DNA of 64,000 bases, from positions 124,001-188,000 of the forward strand of contig JAFAFE010000005.1 of assembly GCA_023423655.1 (NCBI GenBank), written 5' to 3'. This document shows positions 8,520-16,752 of this stretch, in pieces; within the stretch, counting starts at the first letter, position 1, and every line of letters begins with the position of its first letter. This DNA is from Pseudomonadota bacterium. Lineage in GTDB: Bacteria > Pseudomonadota > Alphaproteobacteria > Sphingomonadales > Sphingomonadaceae. The notes under the pieces were generated by a model that was given only the letters and a program-made list of their open reading frames with translations, ran no database searches and was not told the origin of the DNA. The translations under genes and the position numbers were made by a program.

Positions 8520-10637
8520 TCAGGATGGCCGCTCCGTCACTGGCACGACGACGGCATCGAGCGCCATCCCGCCTTGGCCTGCAGAAAAGACGCGGAAGGG
8601 ATTGATGTCGATACTCTCGATGATGTCCGCATTGTCGGCCGCGAAGACCGACAAGGCGCTCAGCGCAGCTGCGAGCGCGTCAATGTCGGCGGCAGGCTGT
8701 CCGCGGACGCCGTCGAGAATGGCCTTGGCTTTCAGCCGGCCGATGAGCGCGCGCGCTTCCTCGATTCCGAAAGGCGCCTGACGCAGCACAGTGTCCCCCA
8801 GAAGTTCGACGAAGATGCCGCCGACTCCGACAAGGACGACGGGTCCGAAAACGGGATCGCGGTTGACGCCGAGGATCATGTCGACGCCCTCGCTCGCCAT
8901 CGGCTGAACCGTGACGCCTTCGATCGCGGCGCCGGGCATATGGCACCGCGCTGCGTCGCAAAGATCGCTCCATGCGGTCGTCGCCTCGCTTTCGCTCGCG
9001 ATATTGAGGCGCACGCCGCCAATATCGCTCTTGTGGAGAATATCGGCCGACGCAATCTTCATCGCAACGGGAAAGCCCGCAGTGCGCGCAGCGGCCGCGG
9101 CCTCCTCCCCGCTCGTCGCGAGCGAAGCCGGTGTGACGGGAACGCCGGCCGCGCCGAGCAGCGCAAGCGCGGCCCCTTCTGCCAGCGGCTTGGCAAAGGC
9201 GGCAACCGTCTTGCTTCCTGTACAGATGGCCGCGAGCGCCGCGCCGGCGAAGCCTGATCGCATCTTTGTCATTGCGCCGATCACCGCGATTGCGCGGTTT
9301 GGGTCTTCGAAGACGAGGCACCCGGCGGCTTCGAGCGCTTCACGCCGTTCGGCGCTCATGATCGCCGACAGCGCGACGAGCTTGTCGGGATGGCGCGCCC
9401 GCAGTTCGCCGATCGTCTCGATCAGAAGCGTCGCAATCGGCTCCTGGTCGACGACGTAGGAAACGAAAATGAGAACGCTATCATAGTCGGCCTCCTCGAA
9501 AATCACCTCAAGGCTCGCCTTGAGCTTCGCAAGGTCGCGCACGATCTGAGCCGAGGTGTCGACGGGATTGCGACCAGTTGCGAAAGGCATGATCTCGGTG
9601 ATCCGCGCCTGCGCCGCGAGCGGCATTTCCGCAACATCCAGCCCCACCCGGTCGGCTCCGTCAGCGGACAATATGCCGACGCCTCCCGACAGCGTGAAGA
9701 TGGCGAGCCGCTTGCCGGCCGGCAGCGGCGCGATTGAAATGCTGCCCGCGATATCGATCATTTCTTCCATCGAATGCACGCGGATCGCGCCATTGTCACG
9801 AAGCACCGCATCGAACACTTTGTCCGAACCGGCTAGCGCAGCGGTGTGCGACGCCGCAGCCAAGGCGCCGATCTCCGAACTGCCCGCCTTGATCACAATC
9901 ACGGGCTTGCGATTGCGCATCGCGAGTCTGAGGGCCGCGATAAGCTTGTCCGCATCATGCGTTCCCTCAAGATAGGCGGCGATGACCTTCGTATCGGGAT
10001 CTTCGGCGAAATAGGCGATACTGTCGGCGACGCAGACGTCGCACTCATTGCCCGTGGCGACCCACGCACGGACGCCGAGGCCGCGCTCGCGCGCGAGGAC
10101 GACCAGATGCGCGCCGACAGCCCCCGACTGGCAGGTGAAGGCAATCCCTCCCGGCCGGGGCCAGCCTTCCTCGACAAAGCCGATGAAAGACGGCAACGCC
10201 CTCGATTTCACGCTCATCAAACCGGCACAATTCGGCCCGAGAATCCGGATGCCGGTGGCGCGCCCGATCTCGGCGATCTCGGCCTGCATACGCTCGCCGT
10301 CCGCCCCGGCCTCGGCGAAGCCCGACGAGAAGATGACCGCGGCCCTGACACCCGCGCCGGCGCATTCGCGCAGCCATCCCGCCACCGCCGCAGCAGGGAT
10401 CGCGAGCACGGCCAAGTCGACCGGCTGCCCGATTGAGGCGATATCGGAATAGGCCTTGAGCCCCTGAATTTGGGTCTCGCTGTTATGGATCGGATAGAGA
10501 GCTCCCTCGAAGCCACCCTTGAGCATATGATAGAGCGGGCGTCCCCCGAATTTTCCGATCTCGTTGGATGCACCGATAATGGCGATGCTCTTGGGATCGA
10601 ATAGCGGATCAAGCGAATATCGGTCAATGATCATCAT
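8520..10637 (-). CDS. NDP-forming acyl-CoA synthetase (acetate-CoA ligase family)
   Basis: A 705-residue fused NDP-forming acyl-CoA synthetase, which makes an acyl-CoA with ATP hydrolysis to ADP through a phosphohistidine, or runs in reverse. The N-terminal CoA-binding domain begins DPLFDPKSIAIIGASNE, then come the succinyl-CoA-ligase-like domains (GPNCAGL; CQSGAVGAH; KAGSSEIGALAAASHTAALAG) and a C-terminal ATP-grasp domain (GFPVAMKIASADILHKSD; VQPMASEGVDMILG). A GTG at 10655 could extend it, but the ATG at 10637 has AGGA five bases upstream and is preferred. This is the second CoA-activating enzyme of the cluster, beside the AMP-forming one at 3179. Confidence 0.92.
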   Translation of the reverse strand: MMIIDRYSLDPLFDPKSIAIIGASNEIGKFGGRPLYHMLKGGFEGALYPIHNSETQIQGLKAYSDIASIGQPVDLAVLAIPAAAVAGWLRECAGAGVRAAVIFSSGFAEAGADGERMQAEIAEIGRATGIRILGPNCAGLMSVKSRALPSFIGFVEEGWPRPGGIAFTCQSGAVGAHLVVLARERGLGVRAWVATGNECDVCVADSIAYFAEDPDTKVIAAYLEGTHDADKLIAALRLAMRNRKPVIVIKAGSSEIGALAAASHTAALAGSDKVFDAVLRDNGAIRVHSMEEMIDIAGSISIAPLPAGKRLAIFTLSGGVGILSADGADRVGLDVAEMPLAAQARITEIMPFATGRNPVDTSAQIVRDLAKLKASLEVIFEEADYDSVLIFVSYVVDQEPIATLLIETIGELRARHPDKLVALSAIMSAERREALEAAGCLVFEDPNRAIAVIGAMTKMRSGFAGAALAAICTGSKTVAAFAKPLAEGAALALLGAAGVPVTPASLATSGEEAAAAARTAGFPVAMKIASADILHKSDIGGVRLNIASESEATTAWSDLCDAARCHMPGAAIEGVTVQPMASEGVDMILGVNRDPVFGPVVLVGVGGIFVELLGDTVLRQAPFGIEEARALIGRLKAKAILDGVRGQPAADIDALAAALSALSVFAADNADIIESIDINPFRVFSAGQGGMALDAVVVPVTERPS

Positions 10638-10681
10638 TTGCGTCCTGCATAACACCGAACTGGCGGGGGCGGAGCCTTACG

Positions 10682-11125
10682 TCAGTCGAGATAGCGATAG
10701 ATGCCTGTTGCCGAGGCGAGCAACGCGCCCTCTTCGTCAAACAGACGGCCTGTAGAAAAGAATATGGTGCGTCGGCTTCTGTCGACGACACCCTCGCCTC
10801 GGATCCGGACTCCGCTCTTTAACGAAGCGATGAAGTTCGTTGTCAGCGAGATGGTCACGCATTTGCGCGACGGTAGCCCTTCGCCCCGGCAATTGCCCGC
10901 CATCCCGCACGTGACGTCGAGCAGAGTCAGGATCAGTCCGCCGTGTCCGACGCCGTTGCGATTGAGATGATAGGGCCGCATATCGAGACTGATCGACACG
11001 CGACCCGGTTCCCATTCATGATAGGCGATGCCGACAAGGTCGGAGAAATCAGGGGGCAGCGCGTCTTCCCAAGGCCGGTTCTCGGTGAGGTGAAAACCGC
11101 GGTGGGCAAGCGGAGAACCGTCCAT
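10682..11125 (-). CDS. PaaI-like hot-dog fold thioesterase
   Basis: A single hot-dog domain of 147 aa, related to the PaaI/acyl-CoA thioesterase family. The central helix motif LNRNGVGHGGLILTLLDVTCG is the family signature; the His and Gly-Gly are usually at the active site. The frame runs upstream to 11368, but AAGGAGGG seven bases before the ATG at 11125 makes this the start, and the remaining 147 aa match the family length. It is likely to release CoA from dead-end or product acyl-CoAs of the pathway. It lies 14 bp after the MaoC hydratase and 44 bp before the NDP-forming synthetase, all on one strand. Confidence 0.9.
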   Translation of the reverse strand: MDGSPLAHRGFHLTENRPWEDALPPDFSDLVGIAYHEWEPGRVSISLDMRPYHLNRNGVGHGGLILTLLDVTCGMAGNCRGEGLPSRKCVTISLTTNFIASLKSGVRIRGEGVVDRSRRTIFFSTGRLFDEEGALLASATGIYRYLD

Positions 11126-11139
11126 CGCGGAGCCCTCCT

Positions 11140-11988
11140 TCAGGCCTTGCCTTCGCGCAGCGTCATCACGCCCTGGTCGAAGACAGTCCTGCCAGCCTGG
11201 TTCGCGGTCCGGAACAGGAACTGGCTTCCTTCCTTCCAGATCGAAACGATCAGTTCGTCGCCCGGAAAAACGGGGTTCGAGAATTTTCCCTTCATCGACC
11301 CGAAGAGCGCGACGTCGCCACCGCAAGCATGCTCGAGAAGCGCGCGGGCCGAATAACCATAGGTGCAAAGGCCGTGCAGGATCGGACGATCGAAACCCGC
11401 TCGCTGCGCGAACTCGGGATCAGAATGAAGCGGATTGCGGTCACCCGACAGGCGATAGATCAGCGCCTGGTCATCGCGGGTCTTGTAGATCGACACGAAA
11501 TCGGGCTCGCGCTCGGGCATTTCGATTTTTTCGCTCGGCCCCCGCTCGCCGTCCCATCCGCCCTCGCCGCGAAAGAAAAGGCTGCTTACCGTGCGCATCA
11601 GAGGATTCCCGGTCGCGATATCGGAGGATTGGCAGGTAATCTCCACGATGGCCGCCGATCCCTTGTCCCAAATCGCCGTGATCTTTCCGACCGTTTCAAC
11701 CTCGCCTTCCGCCGGGAGCTCGCCGAGCAGCTCTATTTCCTGCCCGCCATGGACCAGCTTCGCAAGATCGTAGGAACCGAGCCGTTTGAAGGGTTGTCCA
11801 CCCGAGCCGACGATGACAGCGAAGCTCGGCAGACATTTTTGCGGCGCACTTTTCGTATTCTCGGTGGTGAAAGCGAGATCGTTGAGCCCCGCTCCGACAC
11901 CCAACGCGTATATGATCGCATCCTTCTTGGTCCACGCGCGCCGCACCGGCTCGCCGGCAAAACCTACTGCACTGGGATCAATTGCCAC
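11140..11988 (-). CDS. MaoC-family 2-enoyl-CoA hydratase (hydratase 2 type)
   Basis: A 282-aa double hot-dog protein of the (R)-specific enoyl-CoA hydratase 2 family, like the hydratase part of peroxisomal HSD17B4. The C-terminal hot dog has YRLSGDRNPLHSD followed by AGFDRPILHGLCTYG, which matches the hydratase 2 signature with its Asp, Asn and His. I set the start at the GTG at 11988, because AAGGAG stands seven bases before it and the protein then opens with VAIDPSAVGF, as relatives do; an ATG-led frame reaches 12114 but covers the presumed operator. It would hydrate a branched 2-enoyl-CoA made by the dehydrogenase pair. Confidence 0.93.
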   Translation of the reverse strand: MAIDPSAVGFAGEPVRRAWTKKDAIIYALGVGAGLNDLAFTTENTKSAPQKCLPSFAVIVGSGGQPFKRLGSYDLAKLVHGGQEIELLGELPAEGEVETVGKITAIWDKGSAAIVEITCQSSDIATGNPLMRTVSSLFFRGEGGWDGERGPSEKIEMPEREPDFVSIYKTRDDQALIYRLSGDRNPLHSDPEFAQRAGFDRPILHGLCTYGYSARALLEHACGGDVALFGSMKGKFSNPVFPGDELIVSIWKEGSQFLFRTANQAGRTVFDQGVMTLREGKA

Positions 11989-12088
11989 TTTTCCGCTCCT
12001 TCGTCGCTCGTCCGCCAGCGGCGGCGCTTGATGTGTCTCTCGGCCCCACAGCATCGGGTCCGAGACTTCAATTCTTAATGACATAATA

Positions 12089-12115
12089 TATGTAACCATA
12101 CAATATGAAATCATA
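12089..12115. promoter_or_regulatory. tandem palindromic operator candidates upstream of the MaoC gene
   Basis: Two copies of the palindrome TATGNNNNCATA stand at 12089-12100 (spacer TAAC) and 12104-12115 (spacer AAAT), 15 bp apart, in an AT-rich island about 100 bp before the GTG of the MaoC hydratase. A near-identical site with spacer CGAC lies before the nitronate monooxygenase gene at 14307-14318. The arrangement suits a dimeric regulator such as the MarR protein encoded at 7232; the link is inference. Confidence 0.55.
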
Positions 12116-12165
12116 CCATATAAGAAGCTTTCTGCCTGCTCTGCGTCAGGGTGGCGGTAAACTCT

Positions 12166-13329
12166 TCAGGCCATGCGTTCTGCCGGCTTGACGGCGCGGC
12201 CGACCGCCTCGGACTCCCAGACCCGCAGGATGGCGTCGGCCTCGACGATAGGCGCCGCGATCGTTGCCGGAGTCGCCGGCACCGTCCTGTCGAAACGCGG
12301 CGCCGGGGCGGGCTGGAGGACTTCGTCGATCTCAACATAGCTTCCGCGCGCCTCATTCTGCGGATGCGCCGCCACTTCGTCGAGACTGAGAACGGGGGCG
12401 AAGCAGGCGTCGGTTCCTTCGAGGATCCGGCACCATTGATCGCGCGTCTTGCTACGGAAAGCGGTGCCCAGCGCCGACCGCAGCTCGGCCCAGAGTCTCT
12501 TGTCAGGTCGCCCGAACAGACCATTGTATCCGGCTGACCCGAATTGCTCGACTGACAGCCCCAGCTTGTCGAGCAGTTCGGCGTAGAATTGCGGCTCGAC
12601 CGAGCCGATCGAGACAAATTTTCCGTCTGCTGTCTCGTAGCAGCCATAGAAAGGCGCGTTGCCGCCCAGAATATCTTCCCCTGGCGCCGGGTTGAAGCGC
12701 CCGCACGCCATATAACCGTGGCTCATCGCCATGAACGAAGCCGCGCCATCGACGATCGATGCATCGACCACCTGTCCCTTGCCTGAACGCTGCGCCTCGA
12801 TTATCGCGCATGCCATGCCGAAGGCGAGAAAGAGGCCGCCACCGCCGAAATCGCCGACAAGATTTAATGGCGGAATAGGAACGCTGCCGCGAACGCCGAC
12901 CGTATGCAACGCCCCGGTCAGCGCGATATAATTGATGTCATGCCCCGCCATATGGGCATAGGGACCATCTTGCCCCCATCCCGTGAGCCGCCCGTAGGCG
13001 AGACGCGGATTGCGTGCGAGACAAACTTCCGGCCCGACGCCGAGACGTTCCATGACTCCGGGCCGGAAGCCCTCGATCAAGCCATCGGCTTGGGAGATCA
13101 ATTTCAGTAGCGCATAGCGATCGGCCGCACTCTTGAGATCGAACTCGACAGTTCGCTTGCCACGCAGAAGCGGGTCTTTCGGGCTTTGCTGGTTGACCGC
13201 CTTGGGTCCCTTGCGGTCGATCCGGACGACGTCTGCCCCCATGTCGGCCAGCAGCATCCCGCAATAAGGAACGGCCGCCAGCCCGACGATTTCGATGATG
13301 CGGATGCCCGACAATGGCCCCATATTCAT
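12166..13329 (-). CDS. alpha-methylacyl-CoA racemase-like CoA-transferase family protein
   Basis: A family III CoA-transferase homologue of 387 aa with the marks of alpha-methylacyl-CoA racemase: WGQDGPYAHMAGHDINYIAL (the His and Asp of GHDINY) and GDFGGGGLFLAFG (catalytic Asp of DFGGGG). Racemases of this kind interconvert (2R)- and (2S)-methylacyl-CoA so that dehydrogenases can use them. There are two possible starts, the ATG at 13329 and the ATG at 13323; AGGAC lies seven bases before the second, so the protein may be two residues shorter. It follows nitronate monooxygenase by 17 bp. A 177-bp gap with operator-like palindromes separates it from the next gene. Confidence 0.92.
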   Translation of the reverse strand: MNMGPLSGIRIIEIVGLAAVPYCGMLLADMGADVVRIDRKGPKAVNQQSPKDPLLRGKRTVEFDLKSAADRYALLKLISQADGLIEGFRPGVMERLGVGPEVCLARNPRLAYGRLTGWGQDGPYAHMAGHDINYIALTGALHTVGVRGSVPIPPLNLVGDFGGGGLFLAFGMACAIIEAQRSGKGQVVDASIVDGAASFMAMSHGYMACGRFNPAPGEDILGGNAPFYGCYETADGKFVSIGSVEPQFYAELLDKLGLSVEQFGSAGYNGLFGRPDKRLWAELRSALGTAFRSKTRDQWCRILEGTDACFAPVLSLDEVAAHPQNEARGSYVEIDEVLQPAPAPRFDRTVPATPATIAAPIVEADAILRVWESEAVGRAVKPAERMA

Positions 13330-13346
13330 GTCCTATTCTTGTTGAA

Positions 13347-14264
13347 TTAAAGGGGAAGAAGTGCGGCGCTCGCAAAGAGGCTCGAGTGGTATTCGCCCGC
13401 CAGCCGGTCGCAGAGGCTGGCGGCGGAGACGGCGGCTCCGACTTGGCCAACGCCATGGCCCGCCGACCACACTTCGCGCCAAGGCTTCGCCGCGCCGCGC
13501 GTCCCGGCATCGAGGTCGTACCCTCCCGCATCGAGGCTCGCGCGCAGGAAATTGGCGGGGACGCCCGATACCGCAGGCGTATATATGACGTCGGCCGCAG
13601 ACGATGCACTCAGCATTGCCTTGTAATCGGCCGATGCGGCGCTTTCGTGCGTCGCGATGAACGGTGTACCCATATAAGCCATATCGGCCCCCATCGCGAT
13701 CGCCGCGGCGACGTCGCCGCCTGTCGTCAGCCCGCCTCCCAGAACGATAGTGCCGGCGAAGACACTCCGTATCTCCTTGACCAGCGCGAAGGGGCTGATT
13801 GTGCCGCCATGACCTCCCGCTCCCGCCGCGATAGCCATGATGCCATCGACTCCCGCTTCGGCAGCCTTGCGCGCATGCTGGACGTTCGTCACGTCGTGGA
13901 AGACCAGCCCGCCATAGTCGTGCACGCGATCGACCACGTTGCGCGCCGACGACATCGACGTGATGATCAGCGGAACTTTCTTCGCCGCGCAAATTTCGAC
14001 GTCATCGTGAAATCGGCCATTGTCCCGGTGCAGGGTCAGGTTGACGCCAAAAGGCGCCGCGTCGGCCTGACCGGCGAGCGAGGTCTGCACCGCATCGATC
14101 CACTCGGCAAGCTGCTCCGAAGTACGCGCATTGAGCGCGGGAAAGGTACCGACCACCCCGCGGCGGCAGGTGGCGATAACGAGTGCCGGGTTGGAAACCA
14201 AGAACATTGGTGCGGCGATCAGGGGAAGGCGCAGTCCATGGAACGGCGTCGGTAGTCGGGTCAT
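13347..14264 (-). CDS. nitronate monooxygenase / 2-nitropropane dioxygenase family protein
   Basis: A 305-aa FMN-dependent TIM-barrel protein of the nitronate monooxygenase family. The phosphate-binding motif AAGAGGHGGTISPF, followed by VLGGGLTTGGDVAAAIAMGADMAYMGT, is diagnostic for the fold. Members of this family in catabolic clusters are often not true nitronate oxidases but flavin oxidoreductases or enoyl reductases of unknown substrate, so the name is a family label. It is the first gene of the minus-strand operon; an AT-rich stretch with a TATGNNNNCATA palindrome lies 43-54 bp upstream of its start. Confidence 0.92.
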   Translation of the reverse strand: MTRLPTPFHGLRLPLIAAPMFLVSNPALVIATCRRGVVGTFPALNARTSEQLAEWIDAVQTSLAGQADAAPFGVNLTLHRDNGRFHDDVEICAAKKVPLIITSMSSARNVVDRVHDYGGLVFHDVTNVQHARKAAEAGVDGIMAIAAGAGGHGGTISPFALVKEIRSVFAGTIVLGGGLTTGGDVAAAIAMGADMAYMGTPFIATHESAASADYKAMLSASSAADVIYTPAVSGVPANFLRASLDAGGYDLDAGTRGAAKPWREVWSAGHGVGQVGAAVSAASLCDRLAGEYHSSLFASAALLPL

Positions 14265-14306
14265 ATATCGGTCGAGCGCTCCTGATTTTAATGCGTATCC
14301 ATATTA

Positions 14307-14318
14307 TATGCGACCATA
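14307..14318. promoter_or_regulatory. palindromic operator candidate upstream of nitronate monooxygenase
   Basis: The 12-bp palindrome TATG-CGAC-CATA sits in an AT-rich stretch with flanking ATAT arms (14301-14322), 43 bp before the first codon of the minus-strand operon. Its sequence TATGYRACCATA is shared with the site at 12089. It is a candidate regulator-binding site overlapping the promoter. Confidence 0.5.
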
Positions 14319-14442
14319 ATATCAGATTTCTATCTCAAGGCAAGCATTTGCTTCATTTGCGCATTCACCTTCGGCCACAAGCGAAAGACCCCATCGCCCA
14401 TGAATTGGTGTGGGGGCATACAGTGTGCGTTTCTTCCGGACG

Positions 14443-14703
14443 TCAGTCTCGCTGCGAATCGAGCATTTCGTGCTCGTTGGCGACCCGCTGTGCCTTGGCA
14501 TAGCTTTCGACGAAGAACTGATAGGCCGCGAGATCTTGGCATAAATCTGGGTCATTCGGCGGCACCGCGCGGTGCCATGTGCGCTGGAATTTGGAGGCGA
14601 CGGCCGCGGTATCCATCGGGACGACCACGCGCGAGGGGGAGTTCCTGCACCATCTTCGAATAGTTGCCGGTCGCGTCGACTACGGCGAAGACTCTATAAC
14701 CCT
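14443..14703 (-). pseudogene. isochorismatase-family hydrolase (YcaC-like), C-terminal fragment
   Basis: On the minus strand, just after the stop codon of the membrane protein, the stretch YRVFAVVDATGNYSKMVQEL can be read, followed in another frame by VVPMDTAAVASKFQRTW and then AAYQFFVESYAKAQRVANE and a stop. This matches the C-terminal third of YcaC-type isochorismatase hydrolases (DASGxxSKxxxE, then VPMDTxAVASELQ). A shift near 14618 joins the two parts out of frame and the catalytic N-terminal domain is gone. The fragment has no start codon of its own in the first segment. I read it as a relic inside the island. Confidence 0.7.
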
Positions 14704-14704
14704 C

Positions 14705-15409
14705 CTACACCTCACTAATCGCATCGTCACACCGGTATTTGGTGTTCCGGCCGGGTCCGCCCCTGCGCTTCGGCCTGTTCATTGCAAGCATCTTCTCGAC
14801 ATCATCGCGATGAAGATAAAGGTCAGCGGGCAGCGACATCGCCGTCGGGTAACGCATCACCATCCCCCGATCCTTGCTGTGTTCGGAGAACAGAAAATAG
14901 CGCAGCCTGCCGAAAAACTGCCTGCGTTTGAGAGGAACCCGCTGCTTGCGGAAGCGAGAAAGATAATAGGCTTTCGGGCCGTCGACCTTCTGCAAATAGC
15001 CCAGCACCTCGTCAAAGAGTCTTACCGGCGCGTGGGGCAGTTTCAACGGCGCGTCGGGGATTTTTAGGCCGTATTGATAAGCCTGCCGCCAAAGGTGCGG
15101 CGCGATCGTGGCCGCCAGCGTGCCCAATGTGAGATAAAAAATGAGGTCCGTCACGGTCGAATGACCCGAGACAAGGAGGCCAATCAAGAGGAGGACGGAA
15201 AGGAACCCGAAGGCAAAGGTGATGACGAAGGCGAGATTGTAATATCGAACCGGCGAGGGTTTGGCCTGATTGATGATCGCCGCGCTCGTATTCAAACCTT
15301 CATCCAGATCGTCCGATCTGAATTGGGCCAGCACCTTCCAGAGCGGCACGTTGTCGGCTTCGTCCCCGTCTGCGAAGATTCTCCATCCTTCTCCGGGGCT
15401 ACCTGTCAT
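14705..15409 (-). CDS. hypothetical two-helix membrane protein
   Basis: A 234-aa protein I do not recognise. Two hydrophobic segments lie near residues 58-81 and 86-105, separated by a short HSTVTD loop, so it is likely an inner-membrane hairpin with both long tails on the same side. The C-terminal half is basic (FRKQRVPLKRRQFFGRLRYF) and ends in an Arg/Lys-rich RPKRRGGPGRN stretch. AAGGAGGG seven bases before the ATG at 15409 supports that start; the longer frame to 15454 overlaps the integrase remnant. It lies between the integrase remnant and the isochorismatase fragment, so it is probably island cargo. Confidence 0.6.
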   Translation of the reverse strand: MTGSPGEGWRIFADGDEADNVPLWKVLAQFRSDDLDEGLNTSAAIINQAKPSPVRYYNLAFVITFAFGFLSVLLLIGLLVSGHSTVTDLIFYLTLGTLAATIAPHLWRQAYQYGLKIPDAPLKLPHAPVRLFDEVLGYLQKVDGPKAYYLSRFRKQRVPLKRRQFFGRLRYFLFSEHSKDRGMVMRYPTAMSLPADLYLHRDDVEKMLAMNRPKRRGGPGRNTKYRCDDAISEV

Positions 15410-16651
15410 CTGTTCCCTCCTTCGCGCAGTTCGTCCAGATAGCCACTCCACCACTGCGCCATTTCAACACGCTCAGCCCAATAAGCTGACTGATTGTAGA
15501 TGCGCCGAACGCTGCCCGCGACTATGTGCGCCAGCGCCCGCTCGATCGCGTCGGGGTTCCATTTACCGGATTCGTTCAAGAGCGAGGATGCCGACGTGCG
15601 AAATCGGTGCGCAGTCATCTGGTCCTTGGGCTAACCCATCCGGCGGAGCACTGCATTGATCGTATTCTCACTGATCGGCCGCGGCCGCGACCTGACTGAC
15701 GGGAAAACATAGCCGCCAGAACCGGACAGGGATCGCATTTTGTTGAGGATCGCGAGAGACTGCCGCGACAAGGGGACCGAATGAGGTTGGCGCATCTTCC
15801 TCTTCCCTTCTGGAATGATCCAGAACGCCTTGCCCAAGTCTACCTCCGTCCATTCCATATGACGGACTTCGCCGGGACGCTGAAAAACATGGGGCGTCAA
15901 CCTTAGCGCATGCATCACCGCGGGGTCGCTTCGATCGCGCAAAGCAACGCCCCGAATGTGACCGGATCGGTGATAACCGGGAAATGTTTGACTCTCGGCG
16001 TAGTCAGCGCGCCGATCGATAATTGCGCCGGATGGCCTTCAGCGCGGGCGGTGGCAACCGAATAGCGAAACACGCGACTGGCGAAGGCCCGCAAAAGGTT
16101 CGCCGTTTCCAGTCGGCCGCGACGCTCATGCTTCCGCAATTCGTGCAACAATTCCTGCGGCGTGATTTCCGCCACGGGGCGCTTTCCAAAATCGGGTCCG
16201 AGCAGTTTCGCGAACCAGCGCATTTTTGCCAGGCTCGCCTCAGCCAAGCCCTCGCGCATCTTCTTCTCGATCAATTCCTGCGCCACGCTCGAAAAACTGT
16301 TGCTGGCTCGGATGCCCGCCTCGATGCGAGCTTGCCGCTTAACAAAATTGGGATCGATCGAATGGGCCAATTGTCTGCGCGCCGCATCGCGTGCGCTACG
16401 CGCCTCCGCCAACGTGATTTCGGGGTAGGAGCCAATCGCCAGTTTACGCTCTACGCCGTTTATGCGGTATTTGACGCGCGACAGCTTGCTGCCCCTTGGA
16501 TTGACCAGAGATACAGGCCCTGCGAATCTGAGACCTTGTAGGGCTTGTCCTTGGGTTTCGCCTTGCGAATTGCGGTGTCGGTCAGCACGGTGGGGGCCTC
16601 GCTTTCATGGAGGCTTGGCGAAGCCCCCTGATTAGGCCCCGACATCTGCAA
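15406..16651 (-). pseudogene. P4-type tyrosine integrase, broken by two frameshifts and an amber codon
   Basis: The pieces add up to one integrase of about 400 aa. The N-terminal part TDTAIRKAKPKDKPYKVSD is at 16460-16600. It loses frame near 16505-16510, where CTCTGG stands for an expected CTC-CTG-G, and the correct frame then reads LVNPRGSKLSRVKYRINGVE. The central part runs to about 15930, where a second shift occurs (AIEATPR to DPAVMHALRLTP). The catalytic domain has RPGEVRHMEW, then an in-frame TAG at 15631-15633 where relatives have a Tyr codon (RRMG*PKDQMTAHRFR), then SGKWNPDAIERALAH. The relic is oriented away from tRNA-Cys, as in tRNA-inserted islands. Confidence 0.85.
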
Positions 16652-16752
16652 CTACGGGCAAACAGAGCCATCACTGGCGATCAGCGAATGGCCTTAAACT
16701 ATCGTAAATCAGTTTTTTTTCAACCATCAGCACACCTCGGCTGACAGGTTTA

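Noticed and set aside
14579..15067. Plus-strand frame opposite the membrane protein
   Set aside because: It spans a degraded region and the antisense of the membrane protein; no Shine-Dalgarno and no domain.
1..16752. Direct repeat of the tRNA-Cys 3' end as far attachment site
   Set aside because: I looked for a copy of GGTTCGATTCC with its flank left of the integrase and found none; the far end probably lies outside the window.
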